A DNA stretch of 64,000 nt from Flavobacteriales bacterium (GTDB lineage Bacteria; Bacteroidota; Bacteroidia; NS11-12g; UBA9320). The DNA is taken from contig JACJZW010000015.1 of the NCBI GenBank assembly GCA_020635355.1, forward strand, positions 1-64,000, given 5' to 3'. Each line of letters opens with the position of its first letter. Positions within the stretch are counted from its first letter, which is position 1. The notes beneath the pieces were generated by a model that was given only the letters and a program-made list of their open reading frames with translations, ran no database searches and was not told the DNA's origin. Shown here piece after piece: positions 7,954 through 16,117 of the stretch. The position numbers and the translations under genes are program-made.

Positions 7954-10032
7954 ATGAAAAAGTATACATACATCTGGGCCATTGCCCTCGTCACGATCTT
8001 CTCCAGTTCGTGCAAAAACGAATCAACCAAAACGGATGCACCCGCAGAAACAGCCGACACTACCGGTTTTGATGTGAAGGTGGATCGCTTCGCCGATCTT
8101 CAGGTTCTTCGATATGAAGTACCGGGTCTCGACAAGCTTACCCCAAAGCAAAAAGAGCTCGTGTACTATTTGTCAGAAGCAGCCTTGTGTGGCCGGGACA
8201 TTATTTATGCCTCCAACTTCCGGCATAACATTCAAATACGCCGAACACTTGAACAGATTTATGAAAAATACGATGGCGACCGCACCACGGACAACTGGTC
8301 CAAGTTTGAGGTTTACCTGAAACGCATTTGGTTCAGCAACGGTATTCACCATCATTATTCCGAAAAAAAGATCATGCCGGAATTTGATGAAGCGTATTTC
8401 CGCTCATTGGTGGAACACACCCCTAATGCAACTTGGCCGGTTATGGAAGGTGAACAAGGCACCGATATGATTAACAAACTGGTTCCCGTTCTTTTCGATC
8501 CCAACATCGCGGCCAAAAAGGTGGTGAAAGACAAGGGAGTTGATCTTGTAGTAGAATCAGCGAACAACTACTATGGGGAAGGAATTACACAAGCCATGGC
8601 CGATAAACACTACAAGGCCATGGTGAAACCAGGTGATACAACACCGGTAGAATACGGCTTAAATTCCCGCCTGGTGATGGGAGCAAATGGTCCGGAAGAC
8701 TTGGTGTACAAGTCGGGCGGACTTTATGGCAAAGCACTTGACAAGATGATTTATTGGTTGGAAAAAGCCAAAGGTGTTGCCGAAAACGAAAAGCAGGCCG
8801 AGCACCTGGGAATGCTGATCAATTACTTTCAGACAGGCGACTTGCACCAGTGGGACAAGACCAACATCGCCTGGGTTAATTCTACCGAGGGCGACATCGA
8901 CTTCATCCTTGGTTTTATTGAAGTATACGGAGATGCCATCAGCTACAAAGGAGCGTATGAAGGTGTAATCGAAATTAAAGACTTTGACGCCTCCGAGCGC
9001 ATGAAGGTGATGAGTGAAAATGCCCAATGGTTTGAAGATAATTCGCCCATCATGGCGGAGCACAAAAAAGCAAACGTGGTTGGGGTGAGTTACAAGGTGG
9101 TGAATGTTGCGCAGGAAGCCGGTGATGCGGCCCCGAGCACTCCCATTGGTGTTAACCTTCCAAACTCCAACTGGATTCGATCCACTCATGGTTCCAAGTC
9201 TGTAAGTTTGGGCAACATCGTTCAAGCCTACGATAACGCAGCCGGTTCTGGTTCAACCGACGAGTTTTATCTAACGGATGAAGCCAAGGAACGCCGCAAG
9301 AAATATGGAACGCTTAGCGGAAAACTGCACACCGCTATGCACGAGGTAATTGGCCACGCTTCCGGAAAAATTAATCCGGGTGTAGGCACGCCAAAGGAAA
9401 CATTGAAGAATTACGGAAATACCTTGGAAGAGGCTCGCGCCGATCTGGTTGCCTTATACTACATCTACGATCAGAAGTTGATTGATCTGGGATTGATGGA
9501 ATCGCTGGATGTGGGAAAAGCCGAATACGATGGCTACATCATGAACGGCATGATGCTTCAACTACGCCGGTTGGAAGAAGGCGAAAACATTGAAGAAGAC
9601 CACATGCGGAACCGTCAGTTGGTTGCCGCCTGGTGCTATGAACGTGGCAAAGCCAATAACGTCATCGAACGTAAAACGGTGGATGGAAAGACCTATTTCG
9701 TGGTAAATGATTACGCCAAACTCCGCGTATTGTTTGGGGATTTGTTGCGCGAAATTCAACGCATCAAATCCGAAGGCGACTACAAGGCTGCTGAAGCGTT
9801 GGTTGAAACCTATGGCGTGAAAGCAGATCAGGATCTGTTGAAGGAAGTTAAAAAGCGTTATGAGAAATTTGATCTGGCACCGTACAGCGGCTTCCTGCAA
9901 CCAACCTTAACGGCCGTTCTGGATGCCGAAGGAAAATTCAAGGACTTGAGCGTAAGCTACGATGCCACCTTTGCTGAGCAGATGATGCGATTCAGCCGAA
10001 GCTACAGCTTCCTGGGGAACGACGGCAACTGA
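7954..10032 (+). CDS. Dipeptidyl-peptidase III-like (M49) zinc peptidase, lipoprotein
   Basis: A 692-residue protein. The lipoprotein signal ends at SSSC (Cys20), so the mature protein is lipid-anchored in the envelope. The M49 zinc motif is HEVIGH (His463-Glu464, His468) followed by ASGK, and the second motif EEARAD (about 492-497) supplies the third zinc ligand. This is the DPP III arrangement HExxxH plus EExxAD/E. Expected activity: removal of dipeptides from peptide N-termini, useful to a protein-degrading bacterium. Bacteroidota homologues are often mislabelled dihydrofolate reductase in databases; nothing here supports that. The small gene at 10034 starts one base after its stop, suggesting an operon with it and ung. 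Confidence 0.9.
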   Translation: MKKYTYIWAIALVTIFSSSCKNESTKTDAPAETADTTGFDVKVDRFADLQVLRYEVPGLDKLTPKQKELVYYLSEAALCGRDIIYASNFRHNIQIRRTLEQIYEKYDGDRTTDNWSKFEVYLKRIWFSNGIHHHYSEKKIMPEFDEAYFRSLVEHTPNATWPVMEGEQGTDMINKLVPVLFDPNIAAKKVVKDKGVDLVVESANNYYGEGITQAMADKHYKAMVKPGDTTPVEYGLNSRLVMGANGPEDLVYKSGGLYGKALDKMIYWLEKAKGVAENEKQAEHLGMLINYFQTGDLHQWDKTNIAWVNSTEGDIDFILGFIEVYGDAISYKGAYEGVIEIKDFDASERMKVMSENAQWFEDNSPIMAEHKKANVVGVSYKVVNVAQEAGDAAPSTPIGVNLPNSNWIRSTHGSKSVSLGNIVQAYDNAAGSGSTDEFYLTDEAKERRKKYGTLSGKLHTAMHEVIGHASGKINPGVGTPKETLKNYGNTLEEARADLVALYYIYDQKLIDLGLMESLDVGKAEYDGYIMNGMMLQLRRLEEGENIEEDHMRNRQLVAAWCYERGKANNVIERKTVDGKTYFVVNDYAKLRVLFGDLLREIQRIKSEGDYKAAEALVETYGVKADQDLLKEVKKRYEKFDLAPYSGFLQPTLTAVLDAEGKFKDLSVSYDATFAEQMMRFSRSYSFLGNDGN

Positions 10033-10033
10033 G

Positions 10034-10186
10034 ATGAATTCAAAACAGATTAAAAAACTAGTGGTACTGGGAGTGTTCGTAGCCGTATTGGTTGGCGCCT
10101 CCTGGTACCTCTATAATCTGTTGGTCAAAACCAGCCCCTATTACCCCCAATCTACTCCGGAACAGGAGGAGGTTCAACATGACTAA
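10034..10186 (+). CDS. Small single-pass membrane protein (50 aa)
   Basis: The ATG at 10034 follows the M49 stop by one base. The 50-codon frame encodes a short basic N-terminus (MNSKQIKK), a hydrophobic helix of about 20 residues (LVVLGVFVAVLVGASWYLYN) and an acidic tail ending QEEVQHD. Its stop overlaps the start of ung by 8 bases. Tight packing between two real genes plus the clean positive-inside helix make it a likely gene. Function not recognised. Its 3' end carries the AGGAGGAGG that can serve as the ung ribosome-binding site. Confidence 0.65.
   Translation: MNSKQIKKLVVLGVFVAVLVGASWYLYNLLVKTSPYYPQSTPEQEEVQHD
10164..10172 (+). promoter_or_regulatory. Strong Shine-Dalgarno for ung
   Basis: AGGAGGAGG ends six bases before the ATG at 10179. 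Strong SD sequences are rare in this window, and this one fixes the ung start inside the end of the preceding small gene, excluding an in-frame extension back to 10092. Confidence 0.7.
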
Positions 10187-10856
10187 TATTCGTCTGGAAT
10201 CTTCCTGGCTAAATGTTCTTCAGCCGGAATTTGAAGCGGATTACTTTGTTGGGCTTCGTACGTTTCTCAAGGATGAACTTGCCTCGGGAAAACAGATCTA
10301 CCCACCTGGAAATCAAATCTTTGCCGCCATGGATGCCTGTCCGTTTGATCAGGTCAAAGTCGTGATCCTGGGACAAGACCCCTATCACGGACCAAGGCAG
10401 GCAAATGGTTTGTGTTTTTCCGTTAGTCCAGGTATCGAAAAACCACCCTCACTGATCAACATCTTCAAAGAGTTGCGGGATGATTTGGGCCTAACCGACC
10501 CAACTTCCGGCGATTTATCACCTTGGGCAAACCAGGGAGTCTTATTGCTCAACGCCACCCTCACGGTGGAAGCGCATCGCGCCGGAAGTCATCAAAATAA
10601 GGGATGGGAAACGTTCACGGACACCATTGTGTCCGAATTAAATAATCGCCGGAATCACCTGGTTTTCATGCTTTGGGGAGGGTATGCCAAACGCAAAGGG
10701 GCCCACATCGATCGATCCAAACACCTCGTATTGGAATCAGGGCATCCCAGTCCACTGAGCGCCAACAAAGGCTATTGGTTTGGAAACCGACATTTCTCCA
10801 AATGCAACAACTGGTTACGTGAACACGAACTACCGGAAATAGATTGGCAGATCTGA
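10179..10856 (+). CDS. ung: Uracil-DNA glycosylase
   Basis: A 225-residue family 1 UDG. It removes uracil from DNA in base-excision repair by cleaving the N-glycosidic bond. The water-activating motif GQDPYHG (catalytic Asp67), the uracil-recognition segment LLLNATLTVE (around 122-131) and the minor-groove loop HPSPLS (His189) are all intact, and the length is normal for bacterial Ung. Cytoplasmic. It overlaps the small membrane-protein gene by 8 bases and ends two bases before the convergent haloperoxidase gene's stop. Confidence 0.97.
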   Translation: MTNIRLESSWLNVLQPEFEADYFVGLRTFLKDELASGKQIYPPGNQIFAAMDACPFDQVKVVILGQDPYHGPRQANGLCFSVSPGIEKPPSLINIFKELRDDLGLTDPTSGDLSPWANQGVLLLNATLTVEAHRAGSHQNKGWETFTDTIVSELNNRRNHLVFMLWGGYAKRKGAHIDRSKHLVLESGHPSPLSANKGYWFGNRHFSKCNNWLREHELPEIDWQI

Positions 10857-10857
10857 C

Positions 10858-13362
10858 TTATTGCCGGAAGAATTTCCCAAGGTATACCGTTTCATCCTTG
10901 AGGGTAAGCCGGATCATGTACAAGCCACTTCGCAGATTGGTGATGTCTACATCAAACCGGCCGTCGGATGATTTAACTTCCGATTCCTGCACCACCGTAC
11001 CCACCAGATCAACCACTTCACAGGTAGCCTGAAAACTGTTGCTCTTGAAAATGTGCAGTTGATTGCCCTGCACCGGATTGGGATACAAAACCATCTTTTC
11101 CGTTCGGTCAAAACCGTCACAGTCTTCATCAATATAATTATCGACGATCTCCTCCGAACCCGGATAAACACCGGCATCATTATCGTTGCAATCGCCGGCA
11201 ACGGAACTATATCCTTTGGGGCGGGGAAATACGCAGGAAACAATGCTATCGGTTGGTGATCCAAAACCATCCCGGTCCCGATCACTGTAATAGGTGTAAT
11301 AGGGAATATTATCGTCCACCAATCCATTGCAATCGTTGTCTTTCCCATCACAGAGCTCCTGAGCTCCGTCATAAATGGTTGGATCGTTATCGTCGCAATC
11401 AACGTGACTCAACACGCCATCACCATCAGCATCCCGATAGAAATACGTCTCAGCTTTATCCACCGCTTCAACCCCAATCACCGCTCCCATTCTCCTTCCC
11501 GGCATATCGTCAATTGGAGGGTGTATTCCGCCCCAAATTCGAGACAACGCACTCTGTCCTGCTGCATCCCGATAGGTTGCCCACTGAAGCTTAAAACTCA
11601 CACTCGGACCTTCCTCAAAAACTAAAAACTCGTTCTTCTCTACATCAAACTCACCCAGTCCGCCCGGGAAATAGGGGTCACCGGTAAACGCCTCCAGGAC
11701 ACGAGCTGCAGCCATGGAATACGTGGAGTGGCCTGACACATATCCGGCAAACGGTGGTGTCACGAAGGTTGGGCGTTGATAGGGCCACCAATCTTCCGAC
11801 AAAATCCACCCCACACCTGCCTCATCAACCTTTGGATCCACAATAAAATCATGACCTTTCCAGGTATATATCTTTATCTTGTACAGATGCTCGTTGGAGG
11901 CACCCGCTAGTGGATCACCGGGCATCACCAATTCCACTTCACCGGGAATCAACGGAACACCGCTGGTGTTGTAATGCGGCTTGGTGGGATCACTGTTCTG
12001 CCCCAGACTGCATAGGTATCGTATCGCTGAAATAGGTCGTATAAAGTCGTAGTATCCCTTCACTCCCCAGGCCGAAACGGCGCAATCGTGCATGGCTCCA
12101 CCCATAGTCAAATAGGTTTTCACATCCCATTCCAGATGGTTGGCCACCGGAAACTGACCTCTGAATTTTTTTAGCAATCCGGGCTGACTATTCACGTAGT
12201 TTAAAATGGTAAACCAATGACCTGGCGGGGTTTCAGAATCAGGCCCATCGGCCCAAAACTCTGCAAGCGAGCGAGTAAAATCCCCTTTCGGAACCAACTG
12301 TGGTGCATAGGGCTGACCGGTGACAGGGTTTACAGAATATCCGGTATCAAAGAAGTTCCGTTGGGTTGGATGATCGTAGAAATCACGGAATTCCTGTAAG
12401 GTTTTTGGCCATACCGATGGAATTTTCATCGCCCCGGGTGAAATATCCCACACCTCCCCATCGTGAGGATCCAGATCGCCGCCAAATCGGGCAACCAATA
12501 ACATGGCCCACTTAAAAAATTCAGAACTATCCTCAATTACATCGGGTTTAAACTTTGGCGGAGCACCCGGATCGTGGTAAACCCACCAGGTATGTCCGTC
12601 CCGATTGTACGTATTCAAGTCCTTGTTGGTAAGTGAAAACGGTGTAACCTCACCCCATTCAGGACCAATAAACTCAGGAATATGACCGGAGATTACATTA
12701 CCGCTTTGATCCACGAAGATTTTAAATCCGAGTTGCTGCCATCGATTTGGATCCACTAAAACCGGGGTTTTTACCAATTCGGGATACAACGGTTCATTAA
12801 CCGGTTTATAATGCCTGCTGCGATAGTCATTCTGCTCATTCGATCCATCAAAAAATCCAAAGTTGATGTACTCCTTCGCAATAAAATTTCCCAGTGCCGC
12901 CGGATTTCCGTTGGTGTATTGAGCATCGGTATAATTGGTATCGTACCCGTATTTGATAAAAAGGGATTTGATGATGCTATCAGTCAGGTGCCAGTCCGGA
13001 GAATTGCGGAAACGATGTTGAATCAATCGATAAACAGCGTAACTAATGGCCTTCTCACGGGCAGCCTCCACATCGGTGGGAATGGATACCCCGACAAAAT
13101 TGCAGGTGTAATCGCCCACCTTGTTACCAAGGAGAAAGGGTCGGGCCAGGGTATCGTACGCAGCCCACGCATCGTACATAGCTGCGGAGGTATGGAACAA
13201 ATTCCGGGCGTGAACATTTGGGCGTGCGAAATCATTTCGAATCCCGTCCAGAACTGCCTCATTCCACTCCATGGCCACGCTTTGAGACTTTACCTGAGGT
13301 GATAAAAACAGCCCTAAACCGATCAGTACGAGCAATCGTTTTCCAACTTTTGATGCCATCAT
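10858..13362 (-). CDS. Vanadium-dependent haloperoxidase-like (PAP2) enzyme with MopE repeats and T9SS CTD
   Basis: An 834-residue secreted protein. The signal peptide (residues 1-27) is followed by a haloperoxidase/PAP2-type domain: GYVSGHSTYS around residues 538-547 and GIHPPIDDMPGRR near 612-624 supply the vanadate/phosphate-binding Ser-Gly-His and the downstream His and Arg. Two MopE-type metal-binding repeats follow at about 650-735 (DGDGV...DCDDNDP, DGKDNDCNGLVDD). A T9SS sorting domain ends the protein (LYPNPVQGN, LRSGLYMIRL, LGKFFRQ). Expected activity: halide oxidation or phosphomonoester hydrolysis at the cell surface; the two cannot be separated by motif alone. Either of two adjacent ATGs (13362, 13359) can start it. 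Confidence 0.88.
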   Translation of the reverse strand: MMASKVGKRLLVLIGLGLFLSPQVKSQSVAMEWNEAVLDGIRNDFARPNVHARNLFHTSAAMYDAWAAYDTLARPFLLGNKVGDYTCNFVGVSIPTDVEAAREKAISYAVYRLIQHRFRNSPDWHLTDSIIKSLFIKYGYDTNYTDAQYTNGNPAALGNFIAKEYINFGFFDGSNEQNDYRSRHYKPVNEPLYPELVKTPVLVDPNRWQQLGFKIFVDQSGNVISGHIPEFIGPEWGEVTPFSLTNKDLNTYNRDGHTWWVYHDPGAPPKFKPDVIEDSSEFFKWAMLLVARFGGDLDPHDGEVWDISPGAMKIPSVWPKTLQEFRDFYDHPTQRNFFDTGYSVNPVTGQPYAPQLVPKGDFTRSLAEFWADGPDSETPPGHWFTILNYVNSQPGLLKKFRGQFPVANHLEWDVKTYLTMGGAMHDCAVSAWGVKGYYDFIRPISAIRYLCSLGQNSDPTKPHYNTSGVPLIPGEVELVMPGDPLAGASNEHLYKIKIYTWKGHDFIVDPKVDEAGVGWILSEDWWPYQRPTFVTPPFAGYVSGHSTYSMAAARVLEAFTGDPYFPGGLGEFDVEKNEFLVFEEGPSVSFKLQWATYRDAAGQSALSRIWGGIHPPIDDMPGRRMGAVIGVEAVDKAETYFYRDADGDGVLSHVDCDDNDPTIYDGAQELCDGKDNDCNGLVDDNIPYYTYYSDRDRDGFGSPTDSIVSCVFPRPKGYSSVAGDCNDNDAGVYPGSEEIVDNYIDEDCDGFDRTEKMVLYPNPVQGNQLHIFKSNSFQATCEVVDLVGTVVQESEVKSSDGRFDVDITNLRSGLYMIRLTLKDETVYLGKFFRQ

Positions 13363-13459
13363 AAATCAAATGTACAGGTACGAACTTGGGCATCATCAAA
13401 AGGTTGTTCACATGAACCGGTACACAAACTAATTATCAAACAGGTTGTTCTTTGCGGAT

Positions 13460-14332
13460 ATGGCGTTCAAAGAGGTGGTTGCCCAACATCCGGCACAAAA
13501 AATTCAAATGGATCAATTGATGGTTGATCAGGCGTTGCCTGTAGCCGATCTCGACCAATGGGATCCCGTGCTGCTCATTCATCACGGATTTGATTATTTG
13601 GAGGCCGGTTGGCATCCAAGACAATCCGGTGTGGGTCCTCATCCGCATCGGGGTTTTTCACCCATCACCTTTGTGATTCGGGGCGATGTGCATCATCGCG
13701 ACTCCCGAGGCAACTCGTCTGTGGTAAAAGCAGGTGGCATGCAATGGATGGACGCCGGAATGGGGATTACACACAGTGAACGACCATCGGCTGAATTTGC
13801 TGAAACAGGTGGTCCAATGGAAATTGTTCAGTGTTGGATCAATCTGCCCGCCGCTAAAAAAATGGAACAACCTCGTTATCAAGCCATTCAGGACATCGAT
13901 GTTCCAACCTACCATACTTCGGATCAGCTTGCGGAGCTTCGTGTCTATGCCGGAAACCAATGGGGTTTGACGGGTCCTGTTCAACCACGACTTCCGTTTG
14001 AAGCATATCGCATCGACCTAAAAAAAGGTGGTAAGCTCTCCCTTAACCTTCCCGACGGGCTGAATGCCGTGCTGTACAACCTTCGGGATACGATGTTGGT
14101 GAACAACGCCAACAGACTCTTTGTGAAGGAAGCCATGTTCCTGGGGTCAGAGGAAAACGATGTGGCGCTGGAGGCGATGGGGGATACCATTTGCATCGTT
14201 TTAGCGGGCAAACCCATTGGTGAGAAAGTCACGAAATACGGACCGTTCGTCATGAACTCTCAAACCGAAGTATTGGAGGCTTTACGAGACAGTCAGCTGG
14301 GGAAGATGGGAATTCTCATCGAAGAATTCTGA
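13460..14332 (+). CDS. Pirin family protein
   Basis: A 290-residue bicupin. Metal ligands match pirin: His61 and His63 in HPHRGF, then His105 and Glu107 in THSE. The C-terminal cupin is present and the length is normal. Bacterial pirins bind Fe and are reported as quercetinase-like dioxygenases or as redox regulators; which applies here is unknown. The ATG at 13460 is chosen because a TTCTTTG box ends five bases upstream, the same spacing seen at other starts in this window. A TTG at 13445 would lie before that box. It is divergent from the haloperoxidase gene and precedes ftsE by 32 bases, with a separate promoter for ftsE. Confidence 0.92.
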   Translation: MAFKEVVAQHPAQKIQMDQLMVDQALPVADLDQWDPVLLIHHGFDYLEAGWHPRQSGVGPHPHRGFSPITFVIRGDVHHRDSRGNSSVVKAGGMQWMDAGMGITHSERPSAEFAETGGPMEIVQCWINLPAAKKMEQPRYQAIQDIDVPTYHTSDQLAELRVYAGNQWGLTGPVQPRLPFEAYRIDLKKGGKLSLNLPDGLNAVLYNLRDTMLVNNANRLFVKEAMFLGSEENDVALEAMGDTICIVLAGKPIGEKVTKYGPFVMNSQTEVLEALRDSQLGKMGILIEEF

Positions 14333-14352
14333 TCGGTTTCCAACCGACGGCT

Positions 14353-14360
14353 TAGTTTTG
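14353..14360 (+). promoter_or_regulatory. -7 box (TAGTTTTG) immediately before ftsE
   Basis: A perfect TAnnTTTG match ending four bases before the ATG at 14365, so the predicted transcription start falls on or next to the start codon (leaderless mRNA). No clear -33 element. Confidence 0.55.
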
Positions 14361-14364
14361 TTCC

Positions 14365-15048
14365 ATGACCGATGCTCCGGTAATACAGGTTGAAAATGCA
14401 TTCATTTTTCAGTCGAACGACACCCTCGTTTTGCACGATGTATCCGTCAGCATTCAACCACACGAATTTGCCTACCTCATTGGAAAAACCGGATCCGGCA
14501 AATCATCCTTGCTAAAAACCCTCTATGGTGAGTTGCCTCTTCGTGAAGGTAAGGCCGCTGTAGCCGGATATGATCTCCCGTCCCTGACACGTAAAGACAT
14601 TCCGGGCTTGCGAAGAAAAATTGGCATCGTGTTTCAGGATTTTCAATTGCTCAGTGATCGGAGGGTGTATGACAATCTTGGTTTTGTTCTTCGGGCAACG
14701 GATTGGAAGGATAAGGATCAAATCGACAAGCGCATCCGTGAGGTGCTGGATTTGGTGGGTTTAAGCACGAAGGATTATAAATATCCGCATGAATTGTCGG
14801 GCGGTGAACAACAACGTGTAGTGATTGCCCGTGCCTTATTGAATTCGCCCGAAGTACTGCTGGCCGATGAGCCTACCGGCAACCTGGACCCCGATGTATC
14901 GGATGACATCATGCGGCTGTTGCACGACATCTGCGATCGCGGAACAGCGGTGTTAATGGCCACTCACGACTACCGGATTCTTAACAAATTTCCCGGAACG
15001 ATTTTTCAATGCGCCGATCAGAAGATTGAGCGAAAAGATCACATCTGA
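14365..15048 (+). CDS. ftsE: Cell-division ABC transporter ATPase FtsE
   Basis: A 227-residue ABC ATPase. Walker A GKTGSGKSS (40-48), Q-loop FQDFQLLSDRRVYDNL typical of the FtsE/LolD/MacB group, signature LSGGEQQR (about 142-149), Walker B LLADEPTGNLDP and switch histidine ATHD are all present. The FQLL...R-VY-N segment and short length favour FtsE, which with FtsX couples divisome signals to peptidoglycan hydrolases. No ftsX lies nearby, so LolD-like function is an alternative. Probably transcribed alone from the box at 14353. It ends six bases before the convergent CdiI-like gene's stop. Confidence 0.85.
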   Translation: MTDAPVIQVENAFIFQSNDTLVLHDVSVSIQPHEFAYLIGKTGSGKSSLLKTLYGELPLREGKAAVAGYDLPSLTRKDIPGLRRKIGIVFQDFQLLSDRRVYDNLGFVLRATDWKDKDQIDKRIREVLDLVGLSTKDYKYPHELSGGEQQRVVIARALLNSPEVLLADEPTGNLDPDVSDDIMRLLHDICDRGTAVLMATHDYRILNKFPGTIFQCADQKIERKDHI

Positions 15049-15053
15049 CCTTC

Positions 15054-15467
15054 CTATTTTTCGAAGATCCTCTCCCACTCCCGGCAGGCATCAACCAACG
15101 TGCGATCTTCCTGGAGTAGCACTTCATGCTGCGTATGAATGAGATGTTGCAGCGCTTGACTATGGTTTGGATGGTTTAGCCAGAATGTGGCCTCAGAGGA
15201 AAGAATCGCCTTGAGCAAATCACCCGGATAGAAATCGCCTTCCGCTAAAATATCCTTGGTGAGTTGTTCCAAGGCGATCGGAATTAAATGCACCAAACTG
15301 ATGTTCTGCCCAATCATGATGCGCAAGTCTTCCGTGTCAAATTGATTCAACGGCTTTTTGCGCAAGGCATGACACGTGGTTACCAGGTAACTGTCGTATC
15401 CCGGCTCACCCCAAAAATCCTGTTCAAGTTCTTCGAGCGTTTTGGATCGCACGGTTGGATTCACCAT
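15054..15467 (-). CDS. CdiI-like contact-dependent inhibition immunity protein
   Basis: A 137-residue soluble protein. The core WGEPGYDSYLVTTCHALRKK, then LNQFDTEDLRIMIGQN, LIPIALEQL and EGDFYPGDLL is the recognisable pattern of the CdiI_2-type contact-dependent-growth-inhibition immunity family. Known members bind and neutralise a cognate toxin C-terminal domain. No CdiA, Rhs or other toxin is visible in the window, so this is an orphan by context. It lies 11 bases downstream of the split gene on the same strand. The family call rests on sequence memory; toxin partner unknown. Confidence 0.7.
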   Translation of the reverse strand: MVNPTVRSKTLEELEQDFWGEPGYDSYLVTTCHALRKKPLNQFDTEDLRIMIGQNISLVHLIPIALEQLTKDILAEGDFYPGDLLKAILSSEATFWLNHPNHSQALQHLIHTQHEVLLQEDRTLVDACREWERIFEK

Positions 15468-15478
15468 TTGGCAACCAT

Positions 15479-15682
15479 TTAGATTTTTTTAAGAATCTGT
15501 TCAGGTAACACCTTGGATAAGAGCATTTTTTGCGAGGCCTTGAGGGTGACAAATTTCCAATTCGATAATCCGTCCAGTGATACACAGCACACCTTTGCCT
15601 GGGCATTGATTTCGAACTGATCGGAATCAGCATTAAATTGAACATTCCCTTTTCCAAATTTTCCTTCGTAGGCCTGGGTCAT
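15479..15682 (-). CDS. C-terminal part of a probably frameshifted periplasmic protein
   Basis: A 67-residue frame that starts with an ATG overlapping the stop of the upstream gene (ATGA at 15679-15682). It has no signal peptide and reads as the natural continuation of the upstream product: YEGKFGKGNVQFN, then a strand-rich segment with NWKFVTLK, ending LPEQILKKI. It lies in the -1 frame relative to the upstream gene, next to a purine-rich run (CAAAAGGGA). Either these are two translationally coupled genes or one gene broken by a frameshift or sequencing error. I favour one ancestral protein because a 67-residue cytosolic remnant makes little sense alone. Confidence 0.6.
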   Translation of the reverse strand: MTQAYEGKFGKGNVQFNADSDQFEINAQAKVCCVSLDGLSNWKFVTLKASQKMLLSKVLPEQILKKI

Positions 15683-16107
15683 CCCTTTTGCTTGGCTTTG
15701 GCTTTTGCGGATTCACCCGCTTCTCCCTCGGTGTACGGTATGGTCATCTGATTGGTGTGATGCAGAATGGTATAAAACTGGCTATCAATCTGTACTATGG
15801 AATCAATGGCCACAATGGAATAACCACGCGTTTCAATTCCCATATTGGATGCCAATTGATACGTCATTTTCATGAGGCTTACAAACGTGGATCTAGGCGT
15901 AATCTCGAAGAACTCAGGCACCACATAGTTCATAGCCGTGTCGAATTCCTGGCTTTTCATCAAGTTACTATACACCTCGAAATCCTGCTTCAGATTCGCG
16001 ATAGGAGTCTGAGCAGAAACGCCGGACACACAATTGATAAAGAGAAAGGGAAAGACCACCTGCGCAAGGCCTCGTTGGTTGAAGAGAAAGAGGGATAATC
16101 GACGCAT
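15679..16107 (-). CDS. Secreted hypothetical protein, probably N-terminal part of a split gene
   Basis: A 142-residue protein with a signal peptide (hydrophobic segment about residues 15-31, cut after VSA-Q). The mature part includes DFEVYSNLMKSQEFDTAMNY and VVPEFFEITPR, in the style of small Bacteroidota periplasmic proteins that follow a short helical bundle with a beta sheet. The product ends abruptly in a Lys/Ala-rich tail (AKAKAKQKG) where the frame is lost, while the next frame continues in -1. Function not recognised. It lies 10 bases downstream of the PaiB-like gene and may share its transcript. Confidence 0.65.
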   Translation of the reverse strand: MRRLSLFLFNQRGLAQVVFPFLFINCVSGVSAQTPIANLKQDFEVYSNLMKSQEFDTAMNYVVPEFFEITPRSTFVSLMKMTYQLASNMGIETRGYSIVAIDSIVQIDSQFYTILHHTNQMTIPYTEGEAGESAKAKAKQKG

Positions 16108-16117
16108 ATCGGTTGAA

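Noticed and set aside
8659..9225. Antisense open frame inside the M49 peptidase gene
   Set aside because: It overlaps a conserved enzyme and has no start context or domain.
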